The notes beneath the pieces were generated by a model. That model ran no database searches. It was not told where the DNA came from and was given only the letters and a program-made list of their open reading frames with translations. From contig NZ_CP024202.1 of the NCBI RefSeq assembly GCF_003932755.1, positions 1,612,001 to 1,676,000 of the forward strand: 64,000 bases of DNA. The letters run 5' to 3'. Both the position numbers and the translations under genes were made by a program. The stretch's first letter is position 1. Each line of letters opens with the position of its first letter. The stretch comes from Methylomicrobium sp. wino1. Its GTDB lineage: Bacteria > Pseudomonadota > Gammaproteobacteria > Methylococcales > Methylomonadaceae. This document shows, one piece after another, positions 38,385-47,347 of this stretch.

Positions 38385-40934
38385 GTGCGCAAACTGACTA
38401 AAACCATAGCGCTTGTATCGTTGATGACCCCGACTAGTGTGTTTCCGTTGGGTATTGGCGATATTACATTGCACTCGGCACTTAATCAAAGTCTCGATGC
38501 AGAAATTGCATTGATACTTGCGTCTGATGAAAATCCTTCCGACATTACCGTGAAGCTAGCGCCTCCCGATAAATTCGATGAGGCGGGCTTGCCTTGGAGC
38601 TATTTTCTTTCCAAAATTAAATTCAACCTGGTTCCCGTGTCTGACAAGCGCGCGGTTATTAAACTCAGTTCGACTGAGGTGCTCAAGGAGCCTTTTTTAG
38701 ATTTTTTGATTGAGGTGAATTGGCCGAAGGGGACGCTCTACCGTGAGTTTACCGTTTTGGTCGACCCGCCCGCAACTTATCAACAGCCTGTATTGCCGGT
38801 TCCTAGCGATTACAGTGTATTGCCTGCCGAGCAAGAATATGCCCGGATAGTCGAGCGTCCGGTAGCACCCGATCCGCGTCGTGAAGAGAGTCGTGTACCG
38901 GCATCGGGCGTGTACGGCCCGGTTGGCAGAAATGAAACGCTTTCGTCAATTGCCTCAAAAGTTAGACCATCTAACGATGTTTCGATTGAACAGACCATGA
39001 TAGCGCTATTCCAGAATAATCCTGGCGCGTTTTATAAAGGCAATGTCAATGCATTAATGGCGGGAGAACGGCTCAAGGTTCCGGAGAAGGAGGTCATACT
39101 TAAACTTCCACACCGGCAAGCGGTGACCGAGTATGCGCGTCAAAATCAAGTTTGGCAGGGTCAGGTGGCGGCTGTAGCGGAAGAACCTGTTGACGAGGAA
39201 GTTATCGACTCGCAATTGAGACTGGTCGCCCCTGCCCAGGAAGATGTTGTTGAGACCGAGCGCGTTGTCAGCGGTGAAAGGGATGATAGCTTGTTACAAC
39301 CTGTCGAACCGGACAAAGTCGACGAGGATGAGCCTACCGGAGACGATGCGGAATTGCGAGCGCGATTGGAGAAGTTAGAGGAACAATTGGCAGTGATGCA
39401 GCAAATGCTGGCTATAAAAGACGAACAATTAGCCGCTCTGCAGCATAAACAACCATCCAAAGAAATAGAGGCGCCATCACCGCCAGATGTTACGTCACCG
39501 GCAAAGGAAACCGCTCCGACGCCACGTCCGGCAGCAAAGCCGCCTCAACCCGTGGCGCAAGAGCCTGTAAGCGAACTCCTGGATTCCTTCTATTACGCGA
39601 TAATAGCATTGGTCGGAGCCGGTTTGTTAGGTGGTTTAGGCTGGTTGTGGTTGAGAAAGCGCCAAACCGAAAAAGAAACCGATACGGATAGCATGTTTGC
39701 TGCGTCTTCACAGATTAGTCTTCCCAGTTCTGATGATGAGTTGAATTTGTTGGCCACGGAAGACGAGTCTGCCTATGATGTAGGGACCGTTGGGGAGAGT
39801 TCGTTCTTAAGCGAATTTACTCCGAGCGATTTCGACGCTTTCGACAGCGATCAGCATGAGGTCGATCCGATTTCCGAGGCTGACGTTTATTTGGCATACG
39901 GTCGTTACCAACAAGCCGAAGGGTTGATTCGACAAGCGATTGCCGAACATCCTGAGAATGACGATTACAAATTAAAGCTGTTAGAGATTTTTTACGCGAA
40001 CGAAAACAAGGATGGTTTTGAAAGTTATGCCAATGAACTGAAGCAAGTCGGCAAAAACGAAAATATTGATCTTTGGGCAAAAGTTACTGAGATGGCCAGT
40101 GAAATTAGTCCGGGATCAGTTTTGTTCACTGACGATTTTGATACGGAAAACGATATCGAGGACGCGTCGACGATTGAAAAAGCTTCTCGGGAAGTCGATG
40201 CCGTTCATTCAGATGATATAACTGAGGACAATCGTTTCGACTTCGACTTGCCTGAGTTCGATGAACTCGAGTCTGAAACGGAACAATCGTCTTTAAAAGA
40301 TGAAGAAGTGGAAGCTGAAAAGTCTGAAAACAGCCTCGATTTCGATTTGGATAGTTTTGACTTTTCGGTGCCCGAGCCGGAGGATCGCCCGGCTGAGGCT
40401 TCAAGACAGCAAGCCTCGGAACAGAATCGGCAATACGATAATCAGATCGAGTTTGATTTGAGTCCGGGACCAGAAGCACCGGCAGAGGAAAAGCCGGATG
40501 CCTCGGGCTCTGAAGAAATTGTATCGTTCGATATAGAGACCTTCGATTCCGGTACGGAGCAAAAAACTGATACTGCCGGTTTTTCACCGATGGATGAATT
40601 CGACGTATCTTTCGACGAGAAAGAAACTCAGGCCGAGGACGCATCCGGTTTGACCGAAGCGGAAAAGGATGATGTCGGTTTTGATTTTAATTTCGACTTC
40701 GATTTGGATTCGACGCCTAAGAAAGGGAGTGACGATAGTTTTCCGGACGATCTGGACTTAGGGGTTTCCGATCTGACCGATATGGATGAATTCGAAACCA
40801 AAATCGATCTTGCCAGGGCTTACATCGATATGGGAGATAGCGATGCCGCTAAGGATATCGCGCAGGAAGTATTGGATAAGGGAAGTTCGGAGCAAAAAAA
40901 GATCGCTCAATCGATTCTCGACGAATTGAAGTGA
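38385..40934 (+). CDS. fimV: FimV/HubP-like polar peptidoglycan-binding protein
   Basis: Inner-membrane hub protein; FimV/HubP homologues organise the cell pole and support type IV pili. The product has 849 residues from a GTG at 38385, preceded by AAGGAG at 6 nt, giving MRKLTKTIALVSLMTPTSVF as a signal peptide. The ATG-type codon at 38334 lacks such a site. Layout: FimV N-terminal domain (LGIGDITLHSALNQSLDAEI), a LysM-like segment (NETLSSIASKVRPSND to GERLKVPE), a coiled coil, a proline-rich linker, one membrane helix near residue 400 (IIALVGAGLLGGLGWLW), a very acidic cytoplasmic part with repeated DFD motifs, and the C-terminal FimV/TPR domain (KIDLARAYIDMGDSDAAKDI). Confidence 0.93.
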   Translation: MRKLTKTIALVSLMTPTSVFPLGIGDITLHSALNQSLDAEIALILASDENPSDITVKLAPPDKFDEAGLPWSYFLSKIKFNLVPVSDKRAVIKLSSTEVLKEPFLDFLIEVNWPKGTLYREFTVLVDPPATYQQPVLPVPSDYSVLPAEQEYARIVERPVAPDPRREESRVPASGVYGPVGRNETLSSIASKVRPSNDVSIEQTMIALFQNNPGAFYKGNVNALMAGERLKVPEKEVILKLPHRQAVTEYARQNQVWQGQVAAVAEEPVDEEVIDSQLRLVAPAQEDVVETERVVSGERDDSLLQPVEPDKVDEDEPTGDDAELRARLEKLEEQLAVMQQMLAIKDEQLAALQHKQPSKEIEAPSPPDVTSPAKETAPTPRPAAKPPQPVAQEPVSELLDSFYYAIIALVGAGLLGGLGWLWLRKRQTEKETDTDSMFAASSQISLPSSDDELNLLATEDESAYDVGTVGESSFLSEFTPSDFDAFDSDQHEVDPISEADVYLAYGRYQQAEGLIRQAIAEHPENDDYKLKLLEIFYANENKDGFESYANELKQVGKNENIDLWAKVTEMASEISPGSVLFTDDFDTENDIEDASTIEKASREVDAVHSDDITEDNRFDFDLPEFDELESETEQSSLKDEEVEAEKSENSLDFDLDSFDFSVPEPEDRPAEASRQQASEQNRQYDNQIEFDLSPGPEAPAEEKPDASGSEEIVSFDIETFDSGTEQKTDTAGFSPMDEFDVSFDEKETQAEDASGLTEAEKDDVGFDFNFDFDLDSTPKKGSDDSFPDDLDLGVSDLTDMDEFETKIDLARAYIDMGDSDAAKDIAQEVLDKGSSEQKKIAQSILDELK

Positions 40935-41871
40935 AAAAGGCCCGTCATCGAGCTTTTCTTACGGCTATGTTCGCCGTTAGCAGTTGAATCGGATAATCTT
41001 GCCTACTAAGCAAGCCATTTATCCTAGAAAAAGCACTTCACCATGAAGATCATGAAGAATAAAAAGTTAATTCAATAACTTGTTCCGCGTTTGTATAGAA
41101 TTTCCTGATTAGCACGTTTCTTCAGCTAAAGCCCGAGTATCCTTAGCTATAGGTATCTACACAAGTTTTTATATCATAAATACAATGAGTTACAAGCTGG
41201 CCTAGCTACCTCTTCTGTTGGAGAGGGTTGGAGTGGTGAGAGTAAAAACAACCACTTATATCCCCCTCATCCCAATCTTCTCCCTCAAGGGAGAAGGGGC
41301 AAGTACTTGTGTAGATACCTATGATCCTTAGCAGGACGGGGTTTGCACCCCATAAGCGCCAACTTAGTGCTTATCCTATGGTGCATTTGCAGGTTTATTC
41401 GTTATATCGGCATGGATTACCGGATATTCCGGTTACATAAATATGAAGCTAAGCATTGCCATCCATGGCACTGGATTCCGCCAATCCCTGGCGGAATGAC
41501 GTGTTTTTTACTTAAGTTGGAGCCAATAGTTTGCACCCCCTCCTAAACGCTACTTGCATGGATGTAGGTAAGGGGCGTGAGCAGGAGCGGAAGCTTTTCG
41601 ACTTTGGCCGAAGCCAGCAGAAATGTTTAGGGCAGACTGAAACGTTTGGGACGTGTTAAATAACCCGTCCCGCAGAAGTGGCTGCGGCTACGACAGGCCC
41701 CGCTCGGACACGTGGCTTCGGCAAGCTGAAGCGTCTTGCTAATCAGGTAGAGTTTTCGTTTACCTAAGAAATTAGCAAAAATATTTAAGTATTCTCTTGA
41801 AAAACTTCATGGTTTAACTGCCGAATTTAGGTTTATGTCCATATCCTTAGGCGTTCGCCTCGTCTATTTTA
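40935..41871. other. 937-bp gap between fimV and the VOC gene
   Basis: No credible gene. It holds a 176-bp MITE-like element (41148-41323) with a 9-bp target duplication, two TTTGCACCC segments near 41343 and 41529, and a short GGATTCCGCC/GGCGGAATGA inverted repeat near 41471-41499 of a type often scattered in genomes. Confidence 0.65.
41148..41323. mobile_element. 176-bp MITE-like element with 18-bp inverted ends
   Basis: ATAGGTATCTACACAAGT (41149-41166) is perfectly complementary to ACTTGTGTAGATACCTAT (41305-41322). ATCCTTAGC is repeated directly at 41139-41147 and 41324-41332, immediately outside the element, as a 9-bp target duplication. It carries no ORF, so it would be moved by a transposase encoded elsewhere. 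Confidence 0.82.
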
Positions 41872-42252
41872 TTAGGTTTTCGTTCGTTCGATAATTTCAA
41901 TGGCATTACCATCAAAATCCCGGCAAAACAATGCTTGCCGTCCGGAAATACTCAGTGTATACCGAAAGCCGCTGATATCGAGGGCTTCCTTGACAGGAGA
42001 TAGGTCCGAACATGTTAGTGCGACATGGCGATCTCTTCCTCCATGGACTGGCCGACCAGACGTTGGGTCGGGATTTTCCAGTTCCAATAAATGAATTTGT
42101 TGTTCGCCAAGTTGAAGCCAAGCGCCCGGGAATGGAAGGTTCGGCCGTTCTGTTTGTTGAAGTCCTAATATATCCCGGTAAAAATGCAAGGACTTTTCAG
42201 TATCGGAGACGATAAGACTAATATGGTGGATGGCAAGATTAAATTTGGACAT
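41872..42252 (-). CDS. VOC (glyoxalase/bleomycin-resistance superfamily) protein
   Basis: 126-residue single VOC module with two beta-alpha-beta-beta-beta repeats. Candidate metal ligands sit at the expected places: AIHHISLIVSD, HLLELENP, RDRHVALTC and NAIEIIER. It starts MSKFNLAIHHISLIVSDTEK. The substrate cannot be read from sequence; glyoxalase I, fosfomycin-resistance-type and dioxygenase members share this fold. It stands alone, flanked by repeats. Confidence 0.88.
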   Translation of the reverse strand: MSKFNLAIHHISLIVSDTEKSLHFYRDILGLQQTERPNLPFPGAWLQLGEQQIHLLELENPDPTSGRPVHGGRDRHVALTCSDLSPVKEALDISGFRYTLSISGRQALFCRDFDGNAIEIIERTKT

Positions 42253-42439
42253 AGTTTTCTTGTATTGGTTGGTATTGAAACGATTATACTTCGCTCGGCT
42301 GAATTGTTGGAGCTTATATATCTATCGTAGATCAATATTCGTCCTGTCAAGCGAGTTACCAAACCCGCTAAAAACTTATAGCTTTAGGAAGTTATTTTTC
42401 ACGAAATCCTAATGCTAGGTGAGGGATTGAGCACTCCGG

Positions 42440-42482
42440 AGCCTCCTTAGTCACTTCTGTAATTTGAAGCGCGAAAGGTATA
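42440..42482 (+). repeat. Dispersed signature motif, copy 3
   Basis: GAGCCTCCTTAGTCACTTC, then GTAATTTGAAGCGCGAAAG and GTATA, about 48 bp past the stop of the leftward receiver-Hpt gene. The region just before it (about 42306-42410) also matches pieces at 35449 and 57831-57925. Confidence 0.6.
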
Positions 42483-42529
42483 AACTGCCGACGTAAGGTT
42501 TATAAACGTTAAAGACGCGGCCCTGTTTT

Positions 42530-43660
42530 TTAGGCGCTATTTTTATCCGACAATTCCTCGATAAGTTCGATTTTTTTTGTAATGAATTGTTGAATCAAAG
42601 CTTGTAGTTTATCGAAATGCCGGTTTGTTTCGAGGAAGTCTTTCGAGATTAGATTTTGTTCTAAAGTTAATGCAAGTTGACGGATATCCGTTAAACCGCA
42701 GAAACTGACCGAACCGTGCAGCTTATGGGTGATTGATAAGGCTTGTTGCCATTGTCGATGGCGTAATGCGTTTTGTATTGAGTCAAGTTGTTGCGGAAGC
42801 TCCTCGCATAGTTTGTTTAGAATGGTTAATGCCAAGTCGCGGTCGTAAGCGGTTTTAGTCAGGAGTTGTTGCGCATATCCGACCTGCTTTGGAGAGTCAT
42901 TCAAAACCTGACGGGGAGCGTTGGGGCGCCAGAGGGCGACGATTTCCTCCAGTTGCTCGGATAAAATCGGTTTAATAAGACATTCGTCGAAGCCGAGGTC
43001 AATGATTTCTTTGCATTGAGAAGGCAAAGCATGTGCTGTTACGGCGATAATCGGAGTATCCTTATTGGGGTTTTCAGTATGTCTGATGGTTTCAATTAAT
43101 TCAAAGCCGTTATGTCCCGGCATTTGTAAGTCTAGAAATACCAAGTTAAATCGTTCGTTCCTTAGATGATTCAAGGCTTCGATACCGTCTTTTGCCGCAG
43201 TAATTTGCTCGCAATGATCTTGCAATTGATTGACGAACAGCAAGCGGTTAATGGAGTTGTCGTCGGCGATTAAAATTGAATATTTATGGGGCGATATGGA
43301 ACGTTTCGTTTGATCGCTGGGCTTCGTCATATCCAATGGATGGTTGCGCGTTGAGGTTGGGTCGGTGGCTTGGTTATCGTTGGCGTTGTGGCCGTTTTGT
43401 TTAAGGCGCCGGTATGTCACTAGAGTGACCAGTCCGGCCGCTAACACCGAGGCCAACCCTATAAGGGCGCTGATCTTGATCCGGTTAGACCATTGTGTCG
43501 TCGAAATTGTTTGGGGCGGTTCAATGAGAGTCTGTTGTACGTAGCTATTACGGATCGCTTGATATTCCGCGAACAGCAAGCCGGTTTGAGCGAGGTTGCT
43601 CATAAGCGTTGGTAAAAGCCCTATGATTAGTAAGTATTTTTTTAAAAAAGTAGTCTTCAC
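42530..43660 (-). CDS. Membrane-anchored receiver-Hpt phosphorelay protein without kinase
   Basis: 376-residue signalling protein. Two hydrophobic segments (residues about 8-30 and 62-83) enclose a short periplasmic part. Next come a polar linker, a receiver domain (about 127-245) with phospho-acceptor Asp177 in VFLDLQMPG and Lys230 in LIKP, and an Hpt domain with His312 in ITHKLHGSVSFCG. The receiver-Hpt half resembles the C-terminus of BarA-type hybrid kinases, but the HAMP, histidine-kinase and ATPase parts are absent, so it needs another kinase. The start is a GTG with a weak ribosome-binding site. A kinase-domain deletion from an ancestral BarA-like gene is possible. Confidence 0.85.
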   Translation of the reverse strand: MKTTFLKKYLLIIGLLPTLMSNLAQTGLLFAEYQAIRNSYVQQTLIEPPQTISTTQWSNRIKISALIGLASVLAAGLVTLVTYRRLKQNGHNANDNQATDPTSTRNHPLDMTKPSDQTKRSISPHKYSILIADDNSINRLLFVNQLQDHCEQITAAKDGIEALNHLRNERFNLVFLDLQMPGHNGFELIETIRHTENPNKDTPIIAVTAHALPSQCKEIIDLGFDECLIKPILSEQLEEIVALWRPNAPRQVLNDSPKQVGYAQQLLTKTAYDRDLALTILNKLCEELPQQLDSIQNALRHRQWQQALSITHKLHGSVSFCGLTDIRQLALTLEQNLISKDFLETNRHFDKLQALIQQFITKKIELIEELSDKNSA

Positions 43661-44146
43661 TGCAGAAAGGCCAAGAGTAAAAAAAAATTTGCGTATTTTA
43701 GAAAATGCTAATATTCTCTAGATAACGCCGGTTCCAAGCATTCATTTTTCCTTTGTTGAATGTTTGCGTTTAAATGGTAACGATATAAGTTTCGTCCAAG
43801 CCGGTGTATCCTTGAATCGACACAATGATGTGTCGGCATTTTCAATGCCATGCGGTTATTGAAAGTGATGTTGATTGGGAATTTGTTTTTCCAAGACAAA
43901 AGCGGAAACGTATACGTTTTCTGAATTAAATTAAATTGATCGAAATGTATACTTCTCGCGGTCATGTTTTCTGCTTTTATGACAGTTCAGGAGCAAGGCG
44001 CGAAAACAGGCGTTAAGCTAAGCTATGTAACTGTTTTCGTAACGCAGCTACCGGACAAAAAAGCGCTTCAGCTTACCGGAAAATGTGGTTGCGCGAAGTA
44101 TTCAACAAAATAATAGTGCATTTTGATTCATCACGAGGAGAAATTT
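43661..44146. other. 486-bp divergent region between the receiver-Hpt gene and the SQR-like gene
   Basis: No gene. It contains a 9-bp hairpin (CGAAAACAG and CTGTTTTCG, 44001-44039) and AT-rich stretches that could hold promoters for both directions. AGGAG lies before the SQR-like start. Confidence 0.55.
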
Positions 44147-45421
44147 ATGGCTAGAGTTGTAGTATTAGGTGCCGGTATCGGTGGTGTTCCGATGGCCTAT
44201 GAAATGAAAGAGTTGGTTAAAAATAATCACACAGTTACCGTGATATCCGATTCTCCAACCTTTCATTTCGTACCTTCGAATCCTTGGGTGCCGCCGAAAT
44301 GGCGTAAACCGGAAGATCTGAAAATCGAATTAGCTCCGATCATGCAGAAAAAAGGCATCGAATTCATTCAAAAAGCGGCTGTGAAGGTCGATCCTCCCAA
44401 CAATCAAATTCATTTAAACGACGGTACTGCAGTCGATTACGATTATTTAGTGATTGCAACCGGACCTCGTCTGGCCTTCGATGAGGTCCCGGGATTGGGG
44501 CCTGAAGGTTATACGACTTCGGTCTGTCATGTCGATCATGCTGCCGTGGCTGCTCAGGATTGGGATAAATTTATGGATGATCCAGGTCCGATCATCGTCG
44601 GCGCCGTGCAAGGCGCATCTTGTTTCGGCCCCGCTTATGAATATTTGATGATCCTTGAAACCGAGCTGCGTAAACGCAAAATACGGGACAAGGTGCCGAT
44701 GACTTTCGTTACGTCGGAACCCTACATCGGACATTTAGGCTTAGGTGGTGTCGGTGATACCAAAAGCATGTTAGAAAGCGTGTTGAGAGATAGAACGATC
44801 AAGTGGGTGACTAACGCGAAAGTTGATCGTATCGAACAAGGCATGATGTATGTGACTGAAGTCGATGACGATGGTAACGAGAAGAAAAAGCATGAGTTAC
44901 CGTTCAAGCATTCAATGATGTTACCGGCGTTTACCGGCGTCGATGCGGTGCGTAATTGCGGCGTCGAAGGCTTGATGAATCCGCGCGGCTTTGTCATCGT
45001 CGATGAATTTCAGCGCAATCCAACCTTTAAGAATATTTACTCGGTCGGTGTTTGTGTGGCGATTCCGCCGGTTGAAAAAACACCGGTTGCCACAGGTACG
45101 CCCAAAACCGGTTACATGATCGAATCCATGGTAACCGCGACCGCGCACAATATCCGTGATGAATTAGCCGGAAAAGAGCCTTCCGACAAGCCGAGTCTGA
45201 GTGCATTGTGTCTGGCCGATTTGGGCGATACCGGAGTTGCATTTTTGGCGGTGCCGCAAATACCGCCGAGAAATACGACCTGGTCGAAAAAAGGCAAATG
45301 GGTGCACCTGTCCAAAATCATATTCGAGAAATATTTCATGCGCAAAGTCAGAAAGGGCATCAGCGAGCCGTTTTATGAAAAAATGATGCTGAAGTTTATG
45401 GGTGTTGTTCGTCTTAAATAA
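44147..45421 (+). CDS. Sulfide:quinone oxidoreductase-like FAD-dependent oxidoreductase
   Basis: 424-residue flavoprotein of the two-dinucleotide-binding-domain superfamily, most like sulfide:quinone oxidoreductases; these sit on the inner membrane and pass electrons from sulfide to quinone. The N-terminal FAD motif is VVVLGAGIGGVPMAYEM. Cysteines that could form the redox centre are Cys127 (TTSVCHVDH), Cys159 (VQGASCFGP) and Cys303 (SVGVCVAIPP). A basic amphipathic C-terminus (FEKYFMRKVRKGISEPFYEK) could provide membrane attachment. The ATG at 44147 follows AGGAG; the upstream codon at 44123 is less likely. Type assignment within the SQR family is uncertain. Confidence 0.82.
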   Translation: MARVVVLGAGIGGVPMAYEMKELVKNNHTVTVISDSPTFHFVPSNPWVPPKWRKPEDLKIELAPIMQKKGIEFIQKAAVKVDPPNNQIHLNDGTAVDYDYLVIATGPRLAFDEVPGLGPEGYTTSVCHVDHAAVAAQDWDKFMDDPGPIIVGAVQGASCFGPAYEYLMILETELRKRKIRDKVPMTFVTSEPYIGHLGLGGVGDTKSMLESVLRDRTIKWVTNAKVDRIEQGMMYVTEVDDDGNEKKKHELPFKHSMMLPAFTGVDAVRNCGVEGLMNPRGFVIVDEFQRNPTFKNIYSVGVCVAIPPVEKTPVATGTPKTGYMIESMVTATAHNIRDELAGKEPSDKPSLSALCLADLGDTGVAFLAVPQIPPRNTTWSKKGKWVHLSKIIFEKYFMRKVRKGISEPFYEKMMLKFMGVVRLK

Positions 45422-45454
45422 AGCTATGCGTCTTAAATCACGAGGAGACAAATC

Positions 45455-45655
45455 ATGAGTATCGATCGTTTAGTGATGGCATTTGCCGGCAGTTTTATAT
45501 TGCTAAGTCTGCTTTTGGCGCATTTTCATTCACCGAACTGGTTATGGTTTACCGCATTTGTCGGTGCGAATTTATTTCAAGCGTCGTTTACCGGTTTTTG
45601 CCCGTTGGCGATGGTATTGAAAAAATTCGGCGTGAAATCGGGGTGTGCGTTTTAA
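45455..45655 (+). CDS. DUF2892/YgaP-type small inner-membrane protein
   Basis: 66-residue protein with two hydrophobic helices ([15 protein letters not shown] and [18 protein letters not shown]), followed by the family motif [19 protein letters not shown]. This domain often accompanies rhodanese or sulfide-oxidation genes. It starts 33 bp after the SQR-like gene. Its leader (ATCACGAGGAGA) is nearly identical to the one before that gene, so the two are probably expressed together and at similar rates. Confidence 0.85.
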   Translation: MSIDRLVMAFAGSFILLSLLLAHFHSPNWLWFTAFVGANLFQASFTGFCPLAMVLKKFGVKSGCAF

Positions 45656-45869
45656 GGACGAGGATTCAACATGCCAGGGAAGGTGGTATACCCTTTTATA
45701 CACACGCTCGTTTTTGCCGTTTTGTCAATGAATGGCAAGTCAGACGACGCTCTTTCAATCTTAGATGTTCAATGTAAGTGATTGATATATTAATTCGAAA
45801 GGCTTTTGTGTAAAAAGAAGTCAATTTAAAAAGTTGTAACAGATATGCGACTTTAAGAAACGAGTCATC

Positions 45870-45915
45870 AAGTTGCTCACAGACTTATCCACAGCTTCTG
45901 TGAGTAACTTTTTAA
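45870..45915 (+). terminator. Terminator-like hairpin with a DnaA-box sequence in its loop
   Basis: AAGTTGCTCACAG (45870-45882) pairs with CTGTGAGTAACTT (45898-45910) with one mismatch, followed by TTTTT. The loop contains TTATCCACA, a perfect DnaA-box match. It probably ends the SQR-like transcript. Confidence 0.55.
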
Positions 45916-45952
45916 GAGCATGCTCCAATTTGAGAAAAAATCCGCCTAACAC

Positions 45953-45999
45953 TCCTGCGCTTCCTTAAGCACTGCCGAAGTTTGAAGAGCGAAAAGTAT
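45953..45999 (+). repeat. Dispersed signature motif, copy 4
   Basis: CTGCGCTTCCTTAAGCACTG, then CCGAAGTTTGAAGAGCGAAA and AGTAT. It lies about 40 bp past the stop of the leftward mtnP-like gene. Confidence 0.65.
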
Positions 46000-46038
46000 G
46001 CTACCGGCGGCGAAACCCGATTTAAGAAATCGTTGGCG

Positions 46039-46779
46039 TTATAAACGGGCTATAAACACCTTTAATAGCTTGGCGGTATCGGCCATTCCTTTGTGTAGAT
46101 TTTGTTCGATTTCAGTCATGGTGATTTCGCCTTCTGTTTTTCCTGCCGCCCAATTTGCGACGACCGCAAGCGTTGCGTAGTCAATGTTCTGCTCTCTGGC
46201 TAGAGCGGCTTCCGGCATGCCGGTCATGCCGACTAAGTCGCAGCCGTCACGTTCCATGCGTTGGATTTCAGCGGCGGTTTCAAGTCGTGGGCCTTGTGTG
46301 CAGCCGTATGTGCCAGTTGGCGTAACAGAAATCTTTGCATTTTCTGCAGCAGAGATCAGTTTTTCCCGTAGTTCTGTCGAGTAAGGGCTTGTGAAGTCGA
46401 TATGCGTGACTTCTTCGAGATCTTTTTCGAAAAAAGTGTGCTTTCGTCCATAGCTATAGTCAATGATTTGATCGGGAACCGCGATACGGGCGGGAGCCAT
46501 TTTTGACGTAATACCTCCAACCGCTGCCACGGCGACTATTTTTTGGACGCCAAGCTCTTTGAGTCCCCAAATATTTGCGCGGTAATTAATTTTATGAGGC
46601 GGGATTGTATGCGGGTCGCCATGCCTGGCTAGAAAGACGACGGTTTTTTCATCAATCTCGCCGATGACGTAATCGGCCGATGGTATGCCGAAAGGCGTTT
46701 CGATAGATTTTCGGGCGATGATTTTCAAGCCTTCAAGACGAGTCAATCCGGTTCCGCCGATGATTGCTAACTGGGTCAT
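46039..46779 (-). CDS. S-methyl-5'-thioinosine (or thioadenosine) phosphorylase
   Basis: Purine nucleoside phosphorylase of the MTAP family. In pseudomonads the homologue next to nagZ acts on methylthioinosine, releasing hypoxanthine. The product has 246 residues. Motifs are AIIGGTGLTRLEG at the start, the phosphate-binding FLARHGDPHTIPPHKINYRAN split by conserved residues, TQGPRLETAAEI, and DLVGMTGMPEAALARE. The ATG at 46779 is preferred over 46785 because AGGA then sits 8 nt upstream. It forms an operon with nagZ and hpt, which would salvage the hypoxanthine produced. Confidence 0.88.
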   Translation of the reverse strand: MTQLAIIGGTGLTRLEGLKIIARKSIETPFGIPSADYVIGEIDEKTVVFLARHGDPHTIPPHKINYRANIWGLKELGVQKIVAVAAVGGITSKMAPARIAVPDQIIDYSYGRKHTFFEKDLEEVTHIDFTSPYSTELREKLISAAENAKISVTPTGTYGCTQGPRLETAAEIQRMERDGCDLVGMTGMPEAALAREQNIDYATLAVVANWAAGKTEGEITMTEIEQNLHKGMADTAKLLKVFIARL

Positions 46780-46789
46780 AGTCATTGTC

Positions 46790-47347
46790 CTAGTCGATTA
46801 AGTTATCCTGGCAAGCGTATATACCCGGCATGTTGCGTAGATAGCCTTTGTAATCCATGCCATAGCCGAACAAGTAGCGATCTTCGACCGAGAGTCCGAC
46901 AAAATCGGCTTGGATCGGTTTTTCGCGGTCTAAAATCTTATCGACCAATACCGCACTGTAGACCGAAGTCGCGCCTTCCGATAAACAATATTGGTAGATC
47001 GCATTCAACGTGATGCCTTCGTCTAGAATGTCGTCGACGATTAGAACCGTTCTGCCTTGCAGCGGTGTTCTCGGTTTTAAGACCCATTCAATAGTACTGC
47101 CGGATGTTTGGTTTTGATAGCGGCTGGCATTGATCGCGTCGACGGTCAAGGGAATAGTTAAACGAGTCAGGAGTTCCCCGCCGATGACCAAGCCGCCGTT
47201 CATGACGCATAGAAAAACAGGATTTCTGTCCGACAGAAGCAGGTTGATTTTATGGGCCATGTTGTCGATGGCCGCGTCGACTTCCTGCTTGTTATGCAGT
47301 AGGTCGGCTGTTGATTGGACGTGGTCGATTTCTTCAAGCATATTCAT
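46790..47347 (-). CDS. hpt: Hypoxanthine-guanine phosphoribosyltransferase
   Basis: Purine salvage enzyme that makes IMP or GMP from hypoxanthine or guanine and PRPP. The 185-residue product has VFLCVMNGGLVIGGELL, the PRPP-binding motif TVLIVDDILDEGITL with its acidic pair, and the VGLSVEDRYLFGYGMDYKG base-binding segment. Its start overlaps the nagZ stop by 14 nt, and its stop lies 10 nt before the phosphorylase start. The three-gene order nagZ, hpt, phosphorylase matches that of pseudomonads. Confidence 0.93.
   Translation of the reverse strand: MNMLEEIDHVQSTADLLHNKQEVDAAIDNMAHKINLLLSDRNPVFLCVMNGGLVIGGELLTRLTIPLTVDAINASRYQNQTSGSTIEWVLKPRTPLQGRTVLIVDDILDEGITLNAIYQYCLSEGATSVYSAVLVDKILDREKPIQADFVGLSVEDRYLFGYGMDYKGYLRNMPGIYACQDNLID

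Larger units (their letters stand above)
45656..46038. other. 383-bp gap after the SQR-like operon
   Basis: Holds a possible 36-codon ORF at 45671-45781 (starting MPGKVVYPFIHTLVFAVLS, with GGACGAGG upstream; not recognised), a terminator-like hairpin at 45870-45915 and one copy of the dispersed signature motif at 45953-45999. Confidence 0.55.

Noticed and set aside
41101-41340. CRISPR array in the fimV downstream gap
   Set aside because: The repeated sequences are one inverted pair and one flanking direct pair, which fit a MITE with target duplication, not regularly spaced repeats.
45671-45781. 36-codon ORF after the DUF2892 gene
   Set aside because: A GGACGAGG precedes it, but the peptide is short and unrecognised, and nothing else supports coding; kept only as a remark in the gap entry.
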